A DNA stretch of 64,000 nucleotides from Nitrospirillum amazonense (GCF_007828035.1 NZ_VITV01000004.1:15559-79558), one strand, 5' to 3'. Shown: positions 24,955-34,279, counted from the stretch's first letter. Notes: generated by a model not told the origin, from the sequence alone. Made by a program: numbers and translations.

Positions 24955-27348
24955 TCAGCCGCGCAACACGGCACCCGTCGCTTTGGTGACGGCGGCGACG
25001 ACTTTGGCGGCCACGGCCTCGATTTCCGCATCCGTCAGGGTCTTGTCCACCGGTTGCAAAGTGACCGACAGGGCGATGGACTTGAAGCCGGTTTCGACTC
25101 CGGGCCCCTGATAGACGTCGAACAGCTGCACGCCGGTGATCAGGGCCTTGTCGGCCCCCTTGGCGGCCCGGATCAGACGGTCGGCTTCCACGCCGGCCTC
25201 CACCACAAAGGCGAAGTCACGGCTGATGGGCTGGAAGGCCGACAGCTCCAGCTTCGGTTTCTCCGTCCCGCCCTTCTTCTTCTGTTGCGGGATCAGCTCC
25301 AGGAACACCTCGAACGCCACCAGCGGGCCGGTCAGGTCCAGGGCCTCCAGCACCGCCGGGTGCAGCTCGCCGAAGCGGGCCAGCACGGTGGGGCCCAGCC
25401 GCAGGCAGCCGGAGCGGCCCGGGTGGTACCAGCCGGGCGCGTCGGTGGAGACGACCAGGTTGGCGGTGGGGGCGCCGGCGGCCTCCAGCGCCGCGATGGC
25501 GTCGGCCTTGGCGTCATAGGCGTCCACGGGGCGGGTGCCCTTGGCCCAGTGGCGGGCCACGGCCAGGCCGGCGCGCACACCGGCGGCGATCAGGTCCTGG
25601 CCCTTCTCGCTGCCGTCGCGGAAGGCGGGGCCCACCTCGAACAGCGCCAGGTCGGCATAGCCGCGCGCGGCGTTGCGGCCGGCGGCGGCCGCCAGATTGG
25701 CCAGCACGGAGGGGCGCATGACGGCCAGGTCGGCGCTGATGGGGTTCAGCAGGGCCAGCTCGTCCGGCGCCCCGCCGAACAGCTTGGCCACCTCGGGCGC
25801 CAGGAAGGACCAGGTGATGGCCTCCAGCATGCCCCGGCTGGCCAGCAGGCGGCGCACGGTGGCGGTGCGGCGCTGCTTGGGCGTGACGGCGACCTTGGGC
25901 AGGCCCTCGTCACGCGGCAGGCTGGTGGTGGGGATGGCGTCGAAGCCGTGGATGCGCAGCACCTCTTCCACCAGGTCGGCCTCGCCATGCACGTCGGCGC
26001 GCCAGGACGGCGGCACTGCCTGGATCAGGCCGTCCTTCCGGCTGGTCTCGAAGCCCAGGGCGGTCAGGATGCGCACCTGGTCGGCTTCCGGAACGTCCAC
26101 GCCGCCCAGATGGGCCACGCGGGCCGGCCGCAGGGTCAAAGGGCGGCGCCAGGCGGGCTCGGCACCGGCCACGAAGACCTCGCCGGCCTCACCGCCACAG
26201 AGTTCCAGCACCAGGCGGGTGGCCTGTTCGATGCCGCTGACGACGCTGGCCGGGTCCACGCCGCGCTCGAAGCGATAGCGGGCGTCGCTGTCGATCTGCA
26301 GGGCGCGTCCGGTCTCCGCCACCTTGGCGGGCTCGAACAGCGCCGCCTCGATGATGACGTCCGTGGTCGTCTCCGACACACCGGTGCTCTCGCCGCCCAT
26401 GACGCCACCCAAGGAAAGGACGGCGCCGCTGGCATCCGCGATGACGGTAAGGCCGGCGGGCAGGGTGTATTCCTTGCCATTCAGGGCCAGCAGGGTCTCG
26501 CCCGCCTTGCTCTCGCGCACGGTCAGGTCGCCCTGGACCTTGGCGGCGTCGAAGACGTGCAGGGGGCGCACCTGGTCCAGCGTCATCAGGTTGGTGATGT
26601 CCACCAGGGCCGAGATGGGGCGCAGGCCGACGGCGGTCAGCTTGTCCTGCAGCCACTGCGGGCTGGGGCCGTTGCGCACGCCGCGCACCACGCGGGCGGC
26701 GAACTGCGGGCAGGCCGCCGTTTCCAGCGTCACCTTCACCGGCGCGGGGAAGACGCCGGGCACGGGCGCGGTGTTCAGGGGCTTCAACGTGCCGACGCCG
26801 GCGGCGGCGAGATCGCGGGCAATGCCATAGACACCGGCGCAGTCAACGCGATCGGGGGTCAGCGAGATCTCGATGACAGCGTCGTCCAGCTTGCGCCAGG
26901 CGGCGAAGCTGGCGCCCACCGGTGCCTCCTCCGGCAGCTCGATGATGCCGTTGTGCTCATCCGACAGGTTCAGCTCGCGCTCGGAGCACAGCATGCCCCG
27001 GCTTTCCACGCCGCGGATGGCGCCCACCTTCAGCGTGTCGCCCGTGGCCGGGATGACGGCGCCGGGGCTGGCGAACACCACGGTGATGCCGGTGCGGCAG
27101 TTGGGGGCACCGCACACCACCTGGATGGGCTCGCCCGCGCCGGTGTCGACCATGGCGACGCGCAGCTTGTCGGCGTTGGGATGCTTCTCCGCCGACAGCA
27201 CCTTGGCGATGACGAAGGGCGCCAGCGCCTTGCCGGTGTCCTCCACGCCCTCGACCTCCAGGCCCAAGGCGGTCAGCTTGTCGGTGATGACGTCCAGCGG
27301 GGCGTCGGTTTCAAGGTGCTGCTTCAGCCAGGAAAGGGTGAACTTCAT
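24955..27348 (-). CDS. pheT: Phenylalanyl-tRNA synthetase beta subunit
   Basis: 797 residues, full length. Domain order: N-terminal domain (MKFTLSWLKQHLETDAPLDV), EMAP/OB tRNA-binding domain (HPNADKLRVAMVDTGAGEPI, QVVCGAPN), B3/4 editing domain (VDITNLMTLDQVRPLHVFDA), B5 DNA-binding-like domain, pseudo-catalytic core (LPRDEGLPKVAVTPKQRRTA, RRLLASRGMLEAITWSF) and the ferredoxin-fold anticodon domain (AFQPISRDFAFVVEAGVEAD). It forms alpha2-beta2 with PheS and clears mischarged Tyr-tRNA(Phe). It follows pheS by 76 bp. Confidence 0.98.
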   Translation of the reverse strand: MKFTLSWLKQHLETDAPLDVITDKLTALGLEVEGVEDTGKALAPFVIAKVLSAEKHPNADKLRVAMVDTGAGEPIQVVCGAPNCRTGITVVFASPGAVIPATGDTLKVGAIRGVESRGMLCSERELNLSDEHNGIIELPEEAPVGASFAAWRKLDDAVIEISLTPDRVDCAGVYGIARDLAAAGVGTLKPLNTAPVPGVFPAPVKVTLETAACPQFAARVVRGVRNGPSPQWLQDKLTAVGLRPISALVDITNLMTLDQVRPLHVFDAAKVQGDLTVRESKAGETLLALNGKEYTLPAGLTVIADASGAVLSLGGVMGGESTGVSETTTDVIIEAALFEPAKVAETGRALQIDSDARYRFERGVDPASVVSGIEQATRLVLELCGGEAGEVFVAGAEPAWRRPLTLRPARVAHLGGVDVPEADQVRILTALGFETSRKDGLIQAVPPSWRADVHGEADLVEEVLRIHGFDAIPTTSLPRDEGLPKVAVTPKQRRTATVRRLLASRGMLEAITWSFLAPEVAKLFGGAPDELALLNPISADLAVMRPSVLANLAAAAGRNAARGYADLALFEVGPAFRDGSEKGQDLIAAGVRAGLAVARHWAKGTRPVDAYDAKADAIAALEAAGAPTANLVVSTDAPGWYHPGRSGCLRLGPTVLARFGELHPAVLEALDLTGPLVAFEVFLELIPQQKKKGGTEKPKLELSAFQPISRDFAFVVEAGVEADRLIRAAKGADKALITGVQLFDVYQGPGVETGFKSIALSVTLQPVDKTLTDAEIEAVAAKVVAAVTKATGAVLRG

Positions 27349-27424
27349 CGCTACCTGCCGTTCTTCGGGTGGGGCGCCTGGCGTCTTGAGGCCGGCTGCC
27401 GCTCTTACGTCTTGTGAGGGTGAA

Positions 27425-28501
27425 TTACCGCGTGAGGCCTTGGGCCAGGCTGGGCACATCCAGCGGCACGAAGCCGTAGTGCTTCAGCCAGCGCAGGTCG
27501 GCCTCGAAGAAGGTGCGCAGGTCGGGGATGCCGTACTTCAGCATGGCCACGCGCTCGATGCCCATGCCGAAGGCGAAGCCCTGCCAGCGGGTGCTGTCGA
27601 TACCGCAATTCTCCAGCACCTTGGGGTGGACCATGCCGCAGCCCAGAATCTCCAGCCAGTCGCCGTAGTTGCCCAGCTTCAGCTCACCGCCCTTGCGCGA
27701 GCAGCCGATGTCCACCTCCGCCGACGGTTCGGTGAAGGGGAAGAAGCTGGGGCGGAAGCGCAGCGGCAGGTCGTCCACCTGGAAGAAGGCGCGACAGAAC
27801 TCCAGCAGCGTGCCCTTCAGATGGCCCATGTGAATGTTCTCGCCGATCACCAGGCCTTCGATCTGGTGGAACATGGGCGTGTGGGTCTGGTCGTAGTCGG
27901 ACCGGTAGGTGCGGCCGGGCGCGATGATGCGGATGGGCGGTTCCCCCGCCAGCATGGTGCGGATCTGCACCGGGCTGGTATGGGTGCGCAGCACGCGGGT
28001 GCCCCCGTCCGGCCCGTTGGGCAGGTAGAAGGTGTCGTGCATCTGGCGCGCCGGATGCTCCGGCGGGATGTTCAGGGCGGTGAAGTTGTTGAAGTCGGTC
28101 TCGATGTCCGGCCCCTCCGCCACGGTGAAGCCCATGTCGGCGAAGATGGCGATCATCTCCTCCACCGTCTGGCTGATGGGGTGGACGCGGCCTTCGACCT
28201 CGGGCCGGGCCGGCAGGCTGACGTCGATGCGCTCCGCCTCCAGCTTTTGCGCCAAAGCTTCCGCCTTCAGCACCTGGCGGCGGGCGTCCAGCGCCTGGCT
28301 GATCTCTTCCTTCACGGCGTTCAGGGCCTGGCCGCGTTCCCGCCGCTCATCCGGCGTCAGCGATCCCATGTCCTTCATCAGGCCGGTGATGCGGCCCTTC
28401 TTGCCCAGGGCGTCCACCCGCACCTCTTCCAGGGCGGCCAGGTCGGGGGCGGCGGCAGCGGCGGCCAGCAGGTCGGCCTTGAGGCTGTCGAGGATGTTCA
28501 T
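27425..28501 (-). CDS. pheS: Phenylalanyl-tRNA synthetase alpha subunit
   Basis: 358 residues. The N-terminal coiled coil (about 1-90: [20 protein letters not shown]) is followed by the class II catalytic core: motif 2 [56 protein letters not shown] and motif 3 [20 protein letters not shown]. It charges tRNA(Phe) together with PheT. Start 28501 ([11 protein letters not shown]) was taken because the upstream in-frame extension enters the intergenic repeat side. No leader-peptide attenuator rich in Phe codons was seen upstream. Confidence 0.98.
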   Translation of the reverse strand: MNILDSLKADLLAAAAAAPDLAALEEVRVDALGKKGRITGLMKDMGSLTPDERRERGQALNAVKEEISQALDARRQVLKAEALAQKLEAERIDVSLPARPEVEGRVHPISQTVEEMIAIFADMGFTVAEGPDIETDFNNFTALNIPPEHPARQMHDTFYLPNGPDGGTRVLRTHTSPVQIRTMLAGEPPIRIIAPGRTYRSDYDQTHTPMFHQIEGLVIGENIHMGHLKGTLLEFCRAFFQVDDLPLRFRPSFFPFTEPSAEVDIGCSRKGGELKLGNYGDWLEILGCGMVHPKVLENCGIDSTRWQGFAFGMGIERVAMLKYGIPDLRTFFEADLRWLKHYGFVPLDVPSLAQGLTR

Positions 28502-28588
28502 CGCAACGATCCGTCTTCTCGGTGGGCAATAGGGCAATCTTGGGGGCGGATACTACCAACGGCGCGGAGCTTTGGCCCGTGCCGTTGT

Positions 28589-28675
28589 GGCCGGCGACCG
28601 CCGGCCCCGCAGCGAGTACCGCAGGGCGCAGTGAGGAAGCCAAGCCGGCGGATGCCGGCGCCCGGCGCTTGAGGG
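28589..28675 (+). repeat. Dispersed structured intergenic repeat, copy B
   Basis: It begins with a perfect 8-bp hairpin GGCCGGCG-AC-CGCCGGCC (28589-28606). A CGCAGTG block follows, then GAGGAAGCCAA and the hairpin GCCGGC-GGAT-GCCGGC (28644-28659), ending with the conserved GCCCGGCGCTTGAGGGA. It lies between the pheS start and the rplT terminator. Same architecture as the copies at 1, 118, 48749 and 55061, with different stem bases. Confidence 0.75.
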
Positions 28676-28680
28676 AGCAC

Positions 28681-28722
28681 AAAACAAAAAAGGGGAGCGG
28701 GCCCGCCGGGCCTGCTCCCCTT
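28681..28722 (-). terminator. Strong Rho-independent terminator after rplT
   Basis: On the minus strand an AAGGGGAGC...GCTCCCCTT stem with an inner GGCCCGGCGGGCC extension is followed by TTTTTTGTTTT. It lies 29 bp beyond the rplT stop and separates the ribosomal operon from pheS. Confidence 0.93.
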
Positions 28723-28750
28723 CTTATCAGCACCGTTGATCCGGGTAGGA

Positions 28751-29113
28751 TCAAGCGGCCTTGAGAGCGGCCTGGGCTTGATCGACCAGGACCTTAAACG
28801 CCTCCGGCTCGCGCGCGGCGATGTCGGCGAGGACCTTGCGGTCAACGTCGATGGCGGCGCGCTTCAGGCCGTGCATGAACTGGCTGTAGGTCAGGCCGTG
28901 GATGCGGGCACCGGCGTTGATGCGCTGGATCCACAGGGCGCGGAAGTTACGCTTCTTGGCGCGACGGTCGCGGTAGGCGTAACGCAGCGCCTTCTCGACC
29001 TTCTCGATCGCGATACGGAAGCAGTTGTTGGAACGACCCCGGTAGCCCTTGGCCAGCTTCAGGATCTTCTTGTGACGGGCGTGGGTGGTCACGCCCCGCT
29101 TAACGCGAGCCAT
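28751..29113 (-). CDS. rplT: 50S ribosomal protein L20
   Basis: 120 residues, family length. Typical sequence [60 protein letters not shown] and [18 protein letters not shown]. It binds 23S rRNA domain II early in assembly and, in other bacteria, represses its own operon through the mRNA leader. It follows rpmI by 13 bp and has a GGAGGG site; it is the last gene before a strong terminator. Confidence 0.99.
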   Translation of the reverse strand: MARVKRGVTTHARHKKILKLAKGYRGRSNNCFRIAIEKVEKALRYAYRDRRAKKRNFRALWIQRINAGARIHGLTYSQFMHGLKRAAIDVDRKVLADIAAREPEAFKVLVDQAQAALKAA

Positions 29114-29126
29114 GGTTCAGCCCTCC

Positions 29127-29327
29127 TTACGGTACCCGGATGAAATTCTTGGTGATGATGATACCGTCCTGCTTGGACAGGGTCATCATGCCGCGGGCGT
29201 TCCGCTTCATCTTCTGCGGACGCTTGCGCATGCCGTGGCGCTTGCCGGCGGCCTGGGCGCGAACGAGACCGGAGGCGGTCAGCTTGAACCGCTTCTTCGT
29301 CCCGCTGTGATTCTTCAGCTTGGGCAT
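29127..29327 (-). CDS. rpmI: 50S ribosomal protein L35
   Basis: 66 residues ([40 protein letters not shown]), the full family length. First gene of the rpmI-rplT pair. infC, which heads this operon in many bacteria, is absent upstream; instead a 270-bp leader with hairpins is present. Confidence 0.99.
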   Translation of the reverse strand: MPKLKNHSGTKKRFKLTASGLVRAQAAGKRHGMRKRPQKMKRNARGMMTLSKQDGIIITKNFIRVP

Positions 29328-29342
29328 TTTGGTTCCTCACGA

Positions 29343-29414
29343 AAGAATAACCGCCCCGAAGGACGGCGGTGGATTCATTTGAGCGGGTGGGCATGCCCTG
29401 GACCTTTCGGTCCG
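29343..29414 (-). promoter_or_regulatory. Candidate rpmI-rplT mRNA leader with two hairpins
   Basis: Reading toward rpmI there is first a perfect GGACC-GAAA-GGTCC tetraloop hairpin (29413-29400). Next comes an imperfect CCGCCGTCC/GGGGCGG hairpin (29369-29351), directly followed by TTATTCTTTC and then the rpmI Shine-Dalgarno. The second resembles a terminator placed 15-40 bp before the start codon, so attenuation or L20 autoregulation is plausible. Assigned from base pairing only. Confidence 0.4.
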
Positions 29415-29595
29415 GCCTCGCCGCCAAAATGAAGCGCGGTTTGTACACGGGGGCAGGGCATATGGCAAGGGCTGAGCGCGGCAGAATGACTCATTTCCAG
29501 GCACATCCGCCCCTTGCCGGACACAGGGCTGGGGCCCACTTCTGGACAACCCCTAACGCCAATCATCGACTTCCCTGCCTAGGAGGCGCCCGCCC

Positions 29596-30051
29596 ATGCC
29601 CGAGCTTTACACCATAGGGTATGAAAAGGCGGGCCAGCCGGCGCTGGTGGAGCGCCTGGCGCGGGCCGGCGTGCGCACGCTGATCGACGTGCGGGAACTG
29701 CCATTGTCGCGCCGCGCCGGCTTTTCTAAGGGCCCGCTGTCGGCCGCCCTGCGCCAGGCCGGCATCGAGTATGTGCACCTGAAGGCGCTGGGCACGCCCA
29801 AGGAGGGGCGCTTGGCCGGCCGCGCCGGCAACCAGCCGCTGTTCTGGTCCATCGTGGACCAGGCCCTGGCGCGGCCCGAAGCGCAATACGAACTGGGCGT
29901 GGCGGCCGCCACGGCGCTGAACCAGGGGCCGGCCTGCCTGTTGTGCCTGGAGGATGATCCGCACATCTGCCATCGCTCCCGCGTCGCGGCCGACATGGCC
30001 GCGGGCTGGGGCTTCGACGTCCATCACCTGTCGGTGGACGCCGCCTTTTAG
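29596..30051 (+). CDS. DUF488 family protein
   Basis: 151 residues. The family signature is complete: YTIGYEKAGQPALVERLARA, VRTLIDVRELPLSRRAGFSK, and the C-terminal CLLCLEDDPHICHRSRVAAD with a C-x-E-x5-CHR motif. The CHR cysteine and conserved Arg/Asp residues suggest an enzyme, but no reaction has been established for the family. A strong AGGAGG site precedes the start. Divergent from rpmI. Confidence 0.92.
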   Translation: MPELYTIGYEKAGQPALVERLARAGVRTLIDVRELPLSRRAGFSKGPLSAALRQAGIEYVHLKALGTPKEGRLAGRAGNQPLFWSIVDQALARPEAQYELGVAAATALNQGPACLLCLEDDPHICHRSRVAADMAAGWGFDVHHLSVDAAF

Positions 30052-30267
30052 CCCGTTAAGGATCCGCCGCCCCCAAATTTGCCAGCCGGCGCCGCACGGC
30101 GGACACAATGGACGGCGAGAAGAACCAGGTGGCCGGCGGATGGGACCCCTGAAGGGGACGCTGGCCCAACGGACAGCTAGTCCAAGGGCTTGGGGCTGGG
30201 GTAAGCCTCAGGCGGTTCGGGTCAACGGGGCGCCGGAAGCGGCCGCCCGGGGGGAGCAAGTCGGCCA

Positions 30268-32022
30268 GTGCATCACGTCGACACCATCATCTTCGCGCTC
30301 GGGTCGCTGCTGATGCTGGCCATCCTGGCCGGCCGCGCCTCCTCCCGCATCGGCGCGCCCCTGCTGCTGGTGTTCCTGGCGCTGGGCATCGCCGTCGACA
30401 AGCTGGCCAACTTCCAGTTCAACGACTACCGCCTGGCCTCGTTGGTCGGGTCCATCGCCATCGCCGTCATCCTGTTCGACGGCGGCCTGCGTACGCCCAA
30501 GGCGGTGTTCAAGGTGGCGCGCTGGCCGGCCCTGGTGCTGTCCACCGCCGGCGTGCTGGTCACGGCCGGCGTCACCTGCGTGGTGGCGCGCTGGCTGTTG
30601 GGTGTGGGCTGGGCCCAGGGCTTCCTGATCGGCAGCATCGTCGCCTCCACCGACGCGGCGGCCGTGTTCCTGCTGCTGCACCAGCGGGGCCTGCGCCTGC
30701 GCCCCCGCGTCTCGGCCCTGCTGGAGGTGGAGTCGGGCCTGAACGACCCCATGGCCGTGTTCCTGACCCTCCTGTCCATTCATGCGGTGCAGGGGGCCGG
30801 CTTCGGCTGGGCGCAACTGGGCCAGTTCGCGCTGGAGATGGGTGGCGGCGGCATCATCGGTGTCGCCGGCGGCTTCGCCCTGTCGGCCATCATCAACCGG
30901 CTGGAACTGTCGGCCGGCCTCTACCCCATCCTGGCGCTGGCCGGCACGCTGTTCATCTTCGGCGCCACCCAGACCATCGGCGCCTCCGGCTTCCTGGCCG
31001 TCTATCTGGCCGGCTTCATCATGGGCAACCGCCGGGTCAAGGCGCGGCAGATCATCGAGCGTTTCCACGACGGGCTGGCTTGGCTGAGCCAGATTTCCCT
31101 GTTCCTCATGCTGGGCGTGCTGGTCTCGCCCGACACGCTGGTCCGCGTGGCGCTGCCGGCTCTGGTGGTGGCCGTGGCCCTGATCCTGGTGGCGCGGCCC
31201 CTGGCCGTCACCCTGTGCCTGTCCTTCTTCGGCTTCGCCTGGAATGAGAGGCTGTTCATCTCCTGGGTCGGCCTGCGCGGGGCGGTGCCCATCTTCCTAG
31301 GCCTGCTGCCGGTGCTGTCCGGATTGCCGGGGGCCGAAACCTATTTCGGCATCGCCTTCGCCGTGGTGCTGCTGTCCCTGCTGGCCCAGGGCTGGACCAT
31401 CGGCCCGGCGGCACGCCTGCTGGACGTGGAAATCCCGGCCGATCCCGAACCGCCCGGCCGCGCCGACATCGACCTGCCGGTGGACGGACCGCAGCAGCTG
31501 GCCATGCTGACCGTGGCGCCGGAGAGCGAGGCGGCGGTGCGCGGCCTGGGCCGGCTGGTGGTGCCGGAATCCGTGCGCGTGCTGGCCATGATCCGCGAGG
31601 GCCATCCCGTGGCGCCGGAGGAGGTGCGCGTGCTCTACCCCGGCGACGCCGTGCTGGTGCTGGGCGAACCGGCGGCCCTGACCGCCATGGAGCGCCTGTT
31701 CGGCCGTCGCGACCACGGCCGCCGCGCCGCCGGGCTGGGCGATTTCCAGGTCAAGGGCGACACGCCGCTCGCCACCGTGGCCGGCCTCTACGGTTTCGAG
31801 GCGCCGGGCGTCGACGGCGACATCGCCATCGGCGAGCACCTGGCCCGCCGCCTGGGCCGCCGCGCCTCGGTCGGCGTGCGCCTGAAGGTGGGCGAGGTCG
31901 CGCTGATCGTGGCGTCGATGGACGAGACCCGGGTAACCGAGGTGGGCATCGACCTGACGCCCAATGAACGCCCCTGGACGCGCCTGCGCCAGGGCCTGAA
32001 AGGGCTCAGGCGCAGCGCCTGA
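30268..32022 (+). CDS. CPA1-type K+/H+ (or Na+/H+) antiporter, NhaP2/CvrA-like
   Basis: 584 residues. The first about 390 residues form a 12-13 helix CPA1 exchanger, with the ion-site region AVILFDGGLRTP, IVASTDAAAVF and LLEVESGLNDPMAVFLTLL, and the GLRGAVPIFLGLLP helix. A cytoplasmic RCK/TrkA-C domain follows (LGRLVVPESVRVLAMIREGH, VLYPGDAVLVLGE), then a CorC/HlyC-like transporter-associated domain at about 490-570. This domain set is that of NhaP2/CvrA potassium/proton antiporters. GTG 30268 is the first plausible start, with GGGGGGAG about 12 bases before it. The 216-bp leader is GC-rich and foldable but matches no riboswitch I know. Confidence 0.93.
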   Translation: MHHVDTIIFALGSLLMLAILAGRASSRIGAPLLLVFLALGIAVDKLANFQFNDYRLASLVGSIAIAVILFDGGLRTPKAVFKVARWPALVLSTAGVLVTAGVTCVVARWLLGVGWAQGFLIGSIVASTDAAAVFLLLHQRGLRLRPRVSALLEVESGLNDPMAVFLTLLSIHAVQGAGFGWAQLGQFALEMGGGGIIGVAGGFALSAIINRLELSAGLYPILALAGTLFIFGATQTIGASGFLAVYLAGFIMGNRRVKARQIIERFHDGLAWLSQISLFLMLGVLVSPDTLVRVALPALVVAVALILVARPLAVTLCLSFFGFAWNERLFISWVGLRGAVPIFLGLLPVLSGLPGAETYFGIAFAVVLLSLLAQGWTIGPAARLLDVEIPADPEPPGRADIDLPVDGPQQLAMLTVAPESEAAVRGLGRLVVPESVRVLAMIREGHPVAPEEVRVLYPGDAVLVLGEPAALTAMERLFGRRDHGRRAAGLGDFQVKGDTPLATVAGLYGFEAPGVDGDIAIGEHLARRLGRRASVGVRLKVGEVALIVASMDETRVTEVGIDLTPNERPWTRLRQGLKGLRRSA

Positions 32023-32070
32023 TGCCCTTTCAACCGAGGCCCGGACCGGCCCCTTTGGAGCTAACCGCGA

Positions 32071-32652
32071 TCAGGTTCTGGGCGCGTGCTTGTTCAGGAT
32101 GCGCTGCAGGGTGCGGCGGTGCATCTTCAGGCGGCGCGCGGTTTCCGAGACGTTGCGGTCGCACTGCTCGAACACCCGCTGGATGTGTTCCCAGCGGACG
32201 CGGTCGGCCGACATGGGGTGTTCCGGCGGCGGCGGCAGGGGGCCGTCGGTCAGCAAGGCGGCCTCGACCGCATCAGCGTCCGCGGGCTTGGGCAGGTAGT
32301 CCACGGCGCCGGCCTTCACGGCCGCCACGGCCGTGGCGATGTTGCCGTAGCCGGTCAGCATGACGATGCGCGCCTCGGGCCGGGCGTCGCGCAGGGCCTT
32401 GACCACGTCCAGGCCGCTGCCGTCCGCCAGGCGCAGGTCCACCACGGCGTAGCGGGGGGCCGCTTCCTGCGCCACGTCCACGCCCAGGGCCACGCTGTCC
32501 ACCGCCACCACGTCGAAGCCGCGCTTTTCCAGCGCGCGGGCCAGGCGGATGCGGAAAGGGGCGTCGTCGTCCACCACCAGCAGGCTGCGCGACGCGTCCC
32601 CGGTGAAGCCGAGGCGCATGGGATCGATCACGTCACCGGTCTCAACGTTCAT
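32071..32652 (-). CDS. regA: Redox response regulator RegA/PrrA/ActR family
   Basis: 193 residues. Receiver domain with the acidic pocket LLVVDDD, phosphoacceptor Asp72 (YAVVDLRLADGSG), Thr100 and Lys122 (YLPKPAD). A short linker is followed by a Fis-type helix-turn-helix (NVSETARRLKMHRRTLQRIL, ending NKHAPR), which is the RegA-family signature. It controls photosynthesis, nitrogen fixation, hydrogenase and terminal oxidase genes in related bacteria. The cognate kinase regB lies upstream on the same strand, separated by 250 bp with a dyad. Confidence 0.96.
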   Translation of the reverse strand: MNVETGDVIDPMRLGFTGDASRSLLVVDDDAPFRIRLARALEKRGFDVVAVDSVALGVDVAQEAAPRYAVVDLRLADGSGLDVVKALRDARPEARIVMLTGYGNIATAVAAVKAGAVDYLPKPADADAVEAALLTDGPLPPPPEHPMSADRVRWEHIQRVFEQCDRNVSETARRLKMHRRTLQRILNKHAPRT

Positions 32653-32785
32653 TCTCGAAAACCCCTTATTTTCCGGCCATGCTGCAGGACGGTTGCAAAC
32701 TTACCAACGACCTTACTACGCCGTGTTTGGACGCTTCCGTGCGATTCCGACACGCGGCAAAAGGACGCCCCGCGATGGCCGGAGA

Positions 32786-32809
32786 GATGGACACGGGATT
32801 ATGTCCATC
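32786..32809. promoter_or_regulatory. 8-bp dyad in the regB-regA intergenic region
   Basis: GATGGACA (32786-32793) and TGTCCATC (32802-32809) are exact inverted repeats with an 8-bp spacer, 134 bp upstream of the regA start and 94 bp after the regB stop. Could be an operator of a separate regA promoter. The rest of this 250-bp gap shows no gene. Confidence 0.45.
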
Positions 32810-32902
32810 CAAGGGCGGCAATACGCGATTGTCCACCATACGAAGGTTTCCCATTCTTTTGCGCAGGTCCGCCGGCGCGCTGCCTCGTCTTGCGCGGCCC
32901 CG

Positions 32903-34279
32903 TCACTGGGCCGCCGGCAGCGGGCCGCTCCAGTTCACGGTGACATGGGCGCCGGCCCCCACCGGCGTGCTGCCCGGCCGACCGTTGGCGTAGGAGACGA
33001 CGGCGCCGGTGCGTTCCAGCAGGATCTGGGCGATGAACAAGCCCAGCCCCATGGTGCCGCCGCCACCGGCGCGCACCGGCACCTGCTCCAGCCGCTCATC
33101 CCGGTCGGAAACATAGGGTTCGCCCAGGCGTTCCAGCAGGCTGACGGGGAAGCCGGGGCCGTCGTCGGCCACGGTCAGCACCAGGGCGGAGGGATCGCAA
33201 TGCAGGGTCACGTCCACCCGGGTGGTGGCGAACTGCATGGCGTTCTGAAGGATGTTGCCCAGGCCGTGCTGCAGTTCGGGCGACAGCGGCAGGGGGGAGG
33301 CCGCGCCCTCCTCCGCCCCGGTCACGGTGATTTCCAGCGCCACGTCCGCCCGGCGGTGGGGGGCAGCCACCGCCTCGATCACCTGCACGGGGCCCAGGGG
33401 GGCGTAGGGCTCCATCTCCCCCTCCGCGTCCGGGCGGCGGGCCAGGTCGGCCAGGATGACGCGGCAGCGGTCCGACTGGCTCTGCAGAAGCTGGATATCC
33501 TCCACCCAGGGGCTGTCGGGCGGCATGTCGCGGGCCAGTTCCTTGGCCACCACGGCGATGGTGCCCAGCGGGCTGCCCAGCTCATGCGCCGCCGCCGCCG
33601 CCAGCGCGCCCAGGGCGGAGGCCTTCTGCGCCCGGGCCAACGACACCTGGCTGGCGATCAGGGCCTGCGACAGGTCGCGGCCGGACTGCGCCACCTTGTA
33701 GACGTAGGTGGCGATGAAGATGGCAGACAGGGTCAGGGCCGCCCAGATGCCGCCCAGATAGATGGGCGACAGGGTGACACCGTTGCTGGTCGGCCACGAC
33801 AGGGGCATGGCCAGGACCCAGACCAAGGTCAGGCAGGCGGTGGTCAGCGTGGTCAGCCCCGTGACCAAGCGCCGGCCCAGCATGCTGGCCCCCACCATCA
33901 AGGGCGCCAGCACCAGCACGGCGAAGGGATTTTCCAACCCGCCGGTCAGCATCAGCAGCACGGTCAACTGCACCGTGTCATAGCCCAGGAACAGCACAGC
34001 ACCCCGTTCGGTCAGGAAGGGGCTGCGCCGGCGCCGGGCGACGGCGTAGAGGTTGATCAGCAGCGACACCGCCGTCACCGCCAGGGCCGGCAGCAGCGGG
34101 ATGTCGATGCCCACCAGGTCTTCCACCGTCAGCAGGGTGACGGTCTGGCCCGCGATGGCGATCCAGCGGATGGTGTTGAGGGTGCGCAGGTTGATGCGGG
34201 CGGCGGCCCAGCGTCCCCCCTCCGGCCGCGCGTCGGCCGCACCGTCATCCACCGTTCCTGCCCACGCCTGCCGCGTCAT
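32903..34279 (-). CDS. regB: Redox sensor histidine kinase RegB/PrrB/ActS family
   Basis: 458 residues. Six membrane helices (about 35-195) carry the quinone-interaction motif GGLENPFA at 113-120. The phosphoacceptor block AAAHELGSPLGTIAVVAKEL (His232) is the RegB signature, and the conserved redox-switch cysteine is Cys272 in QSDRCRVILADL. The HATPase domain ends the protein (NILQNAMQFA, VADDGPGFP, GGTMGLGLFIAQILLE). Both known redox inputs of RegB, quinone binding and the cysteine, are thus retained. The usual senC/hvrA neighbours are absent. Confidence 0.96.
   Translation of the reverse strand: MTRQAWAGTVDDGAADARPEGGRWAAARINLRTLNTIRWIAIAGQTVTLLTVEDLVGIDIPLLPALAVTAVSLLINLYAVARRRRSPFLTERGAVLFLGYDTVQLTVLLMLTGGLENPFAVLVLAPLMVGASMLGRRLVTGLTTLTTACLTLVWVLAMPLSWPTSNGVTLSPIYLGGIWAALTLSAIFIATYVYKVAQSGRDLSQALIASQVSLARAQKASALGALAAAAAHELGSPLGTIAVVAKELARDMPPDSPWVEDIQLLQSQSDRCRVILADLARRPDAEGEMEPYAPLGPVQVIEAVAAPHRRADVALEITVTGAEEGAASPLPLSPELQHGLGNILQNAMQFATTRVDVTLHCDPSALVLTVADDGPGFPVSLLERLGEPYVSDRDERLEQVPVRAGGGGTMGLGLFIAQILLERTGAVVSYANGRPGSTPVGAGAHVTVNWSGPLPAAQ

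Noticed and set aside
24955-27417. Very long plus-strand reading frame opposite pheT, and similar ones opposite lepA, acs and hemC.
   Set aside because: High GC keeps antisense frames open. The predicted proteins are Gly/Arg/His-rich without domains, while the minus-strand genes are unmistakable.
30075-30145. Stretch upstream of the K+/H+ antiporter gene resembling the dispersed repeat tail (GGCCGGCGGATGGGACCCCTGAAGGGGA).
   Set aside because: The key hairpin does not pair here and the GAGGAnnAGCCAA block is only loosely matched, so it was not counted as a copy.
30052-30267. Possible riboswitch in the leader of the K+/H+ antiporter.
   Set aside because: Compared by eye with glycine, TPP, fluoride, manganese, guanidine and c-di-AMP motifs; none of the conserved cores is present.
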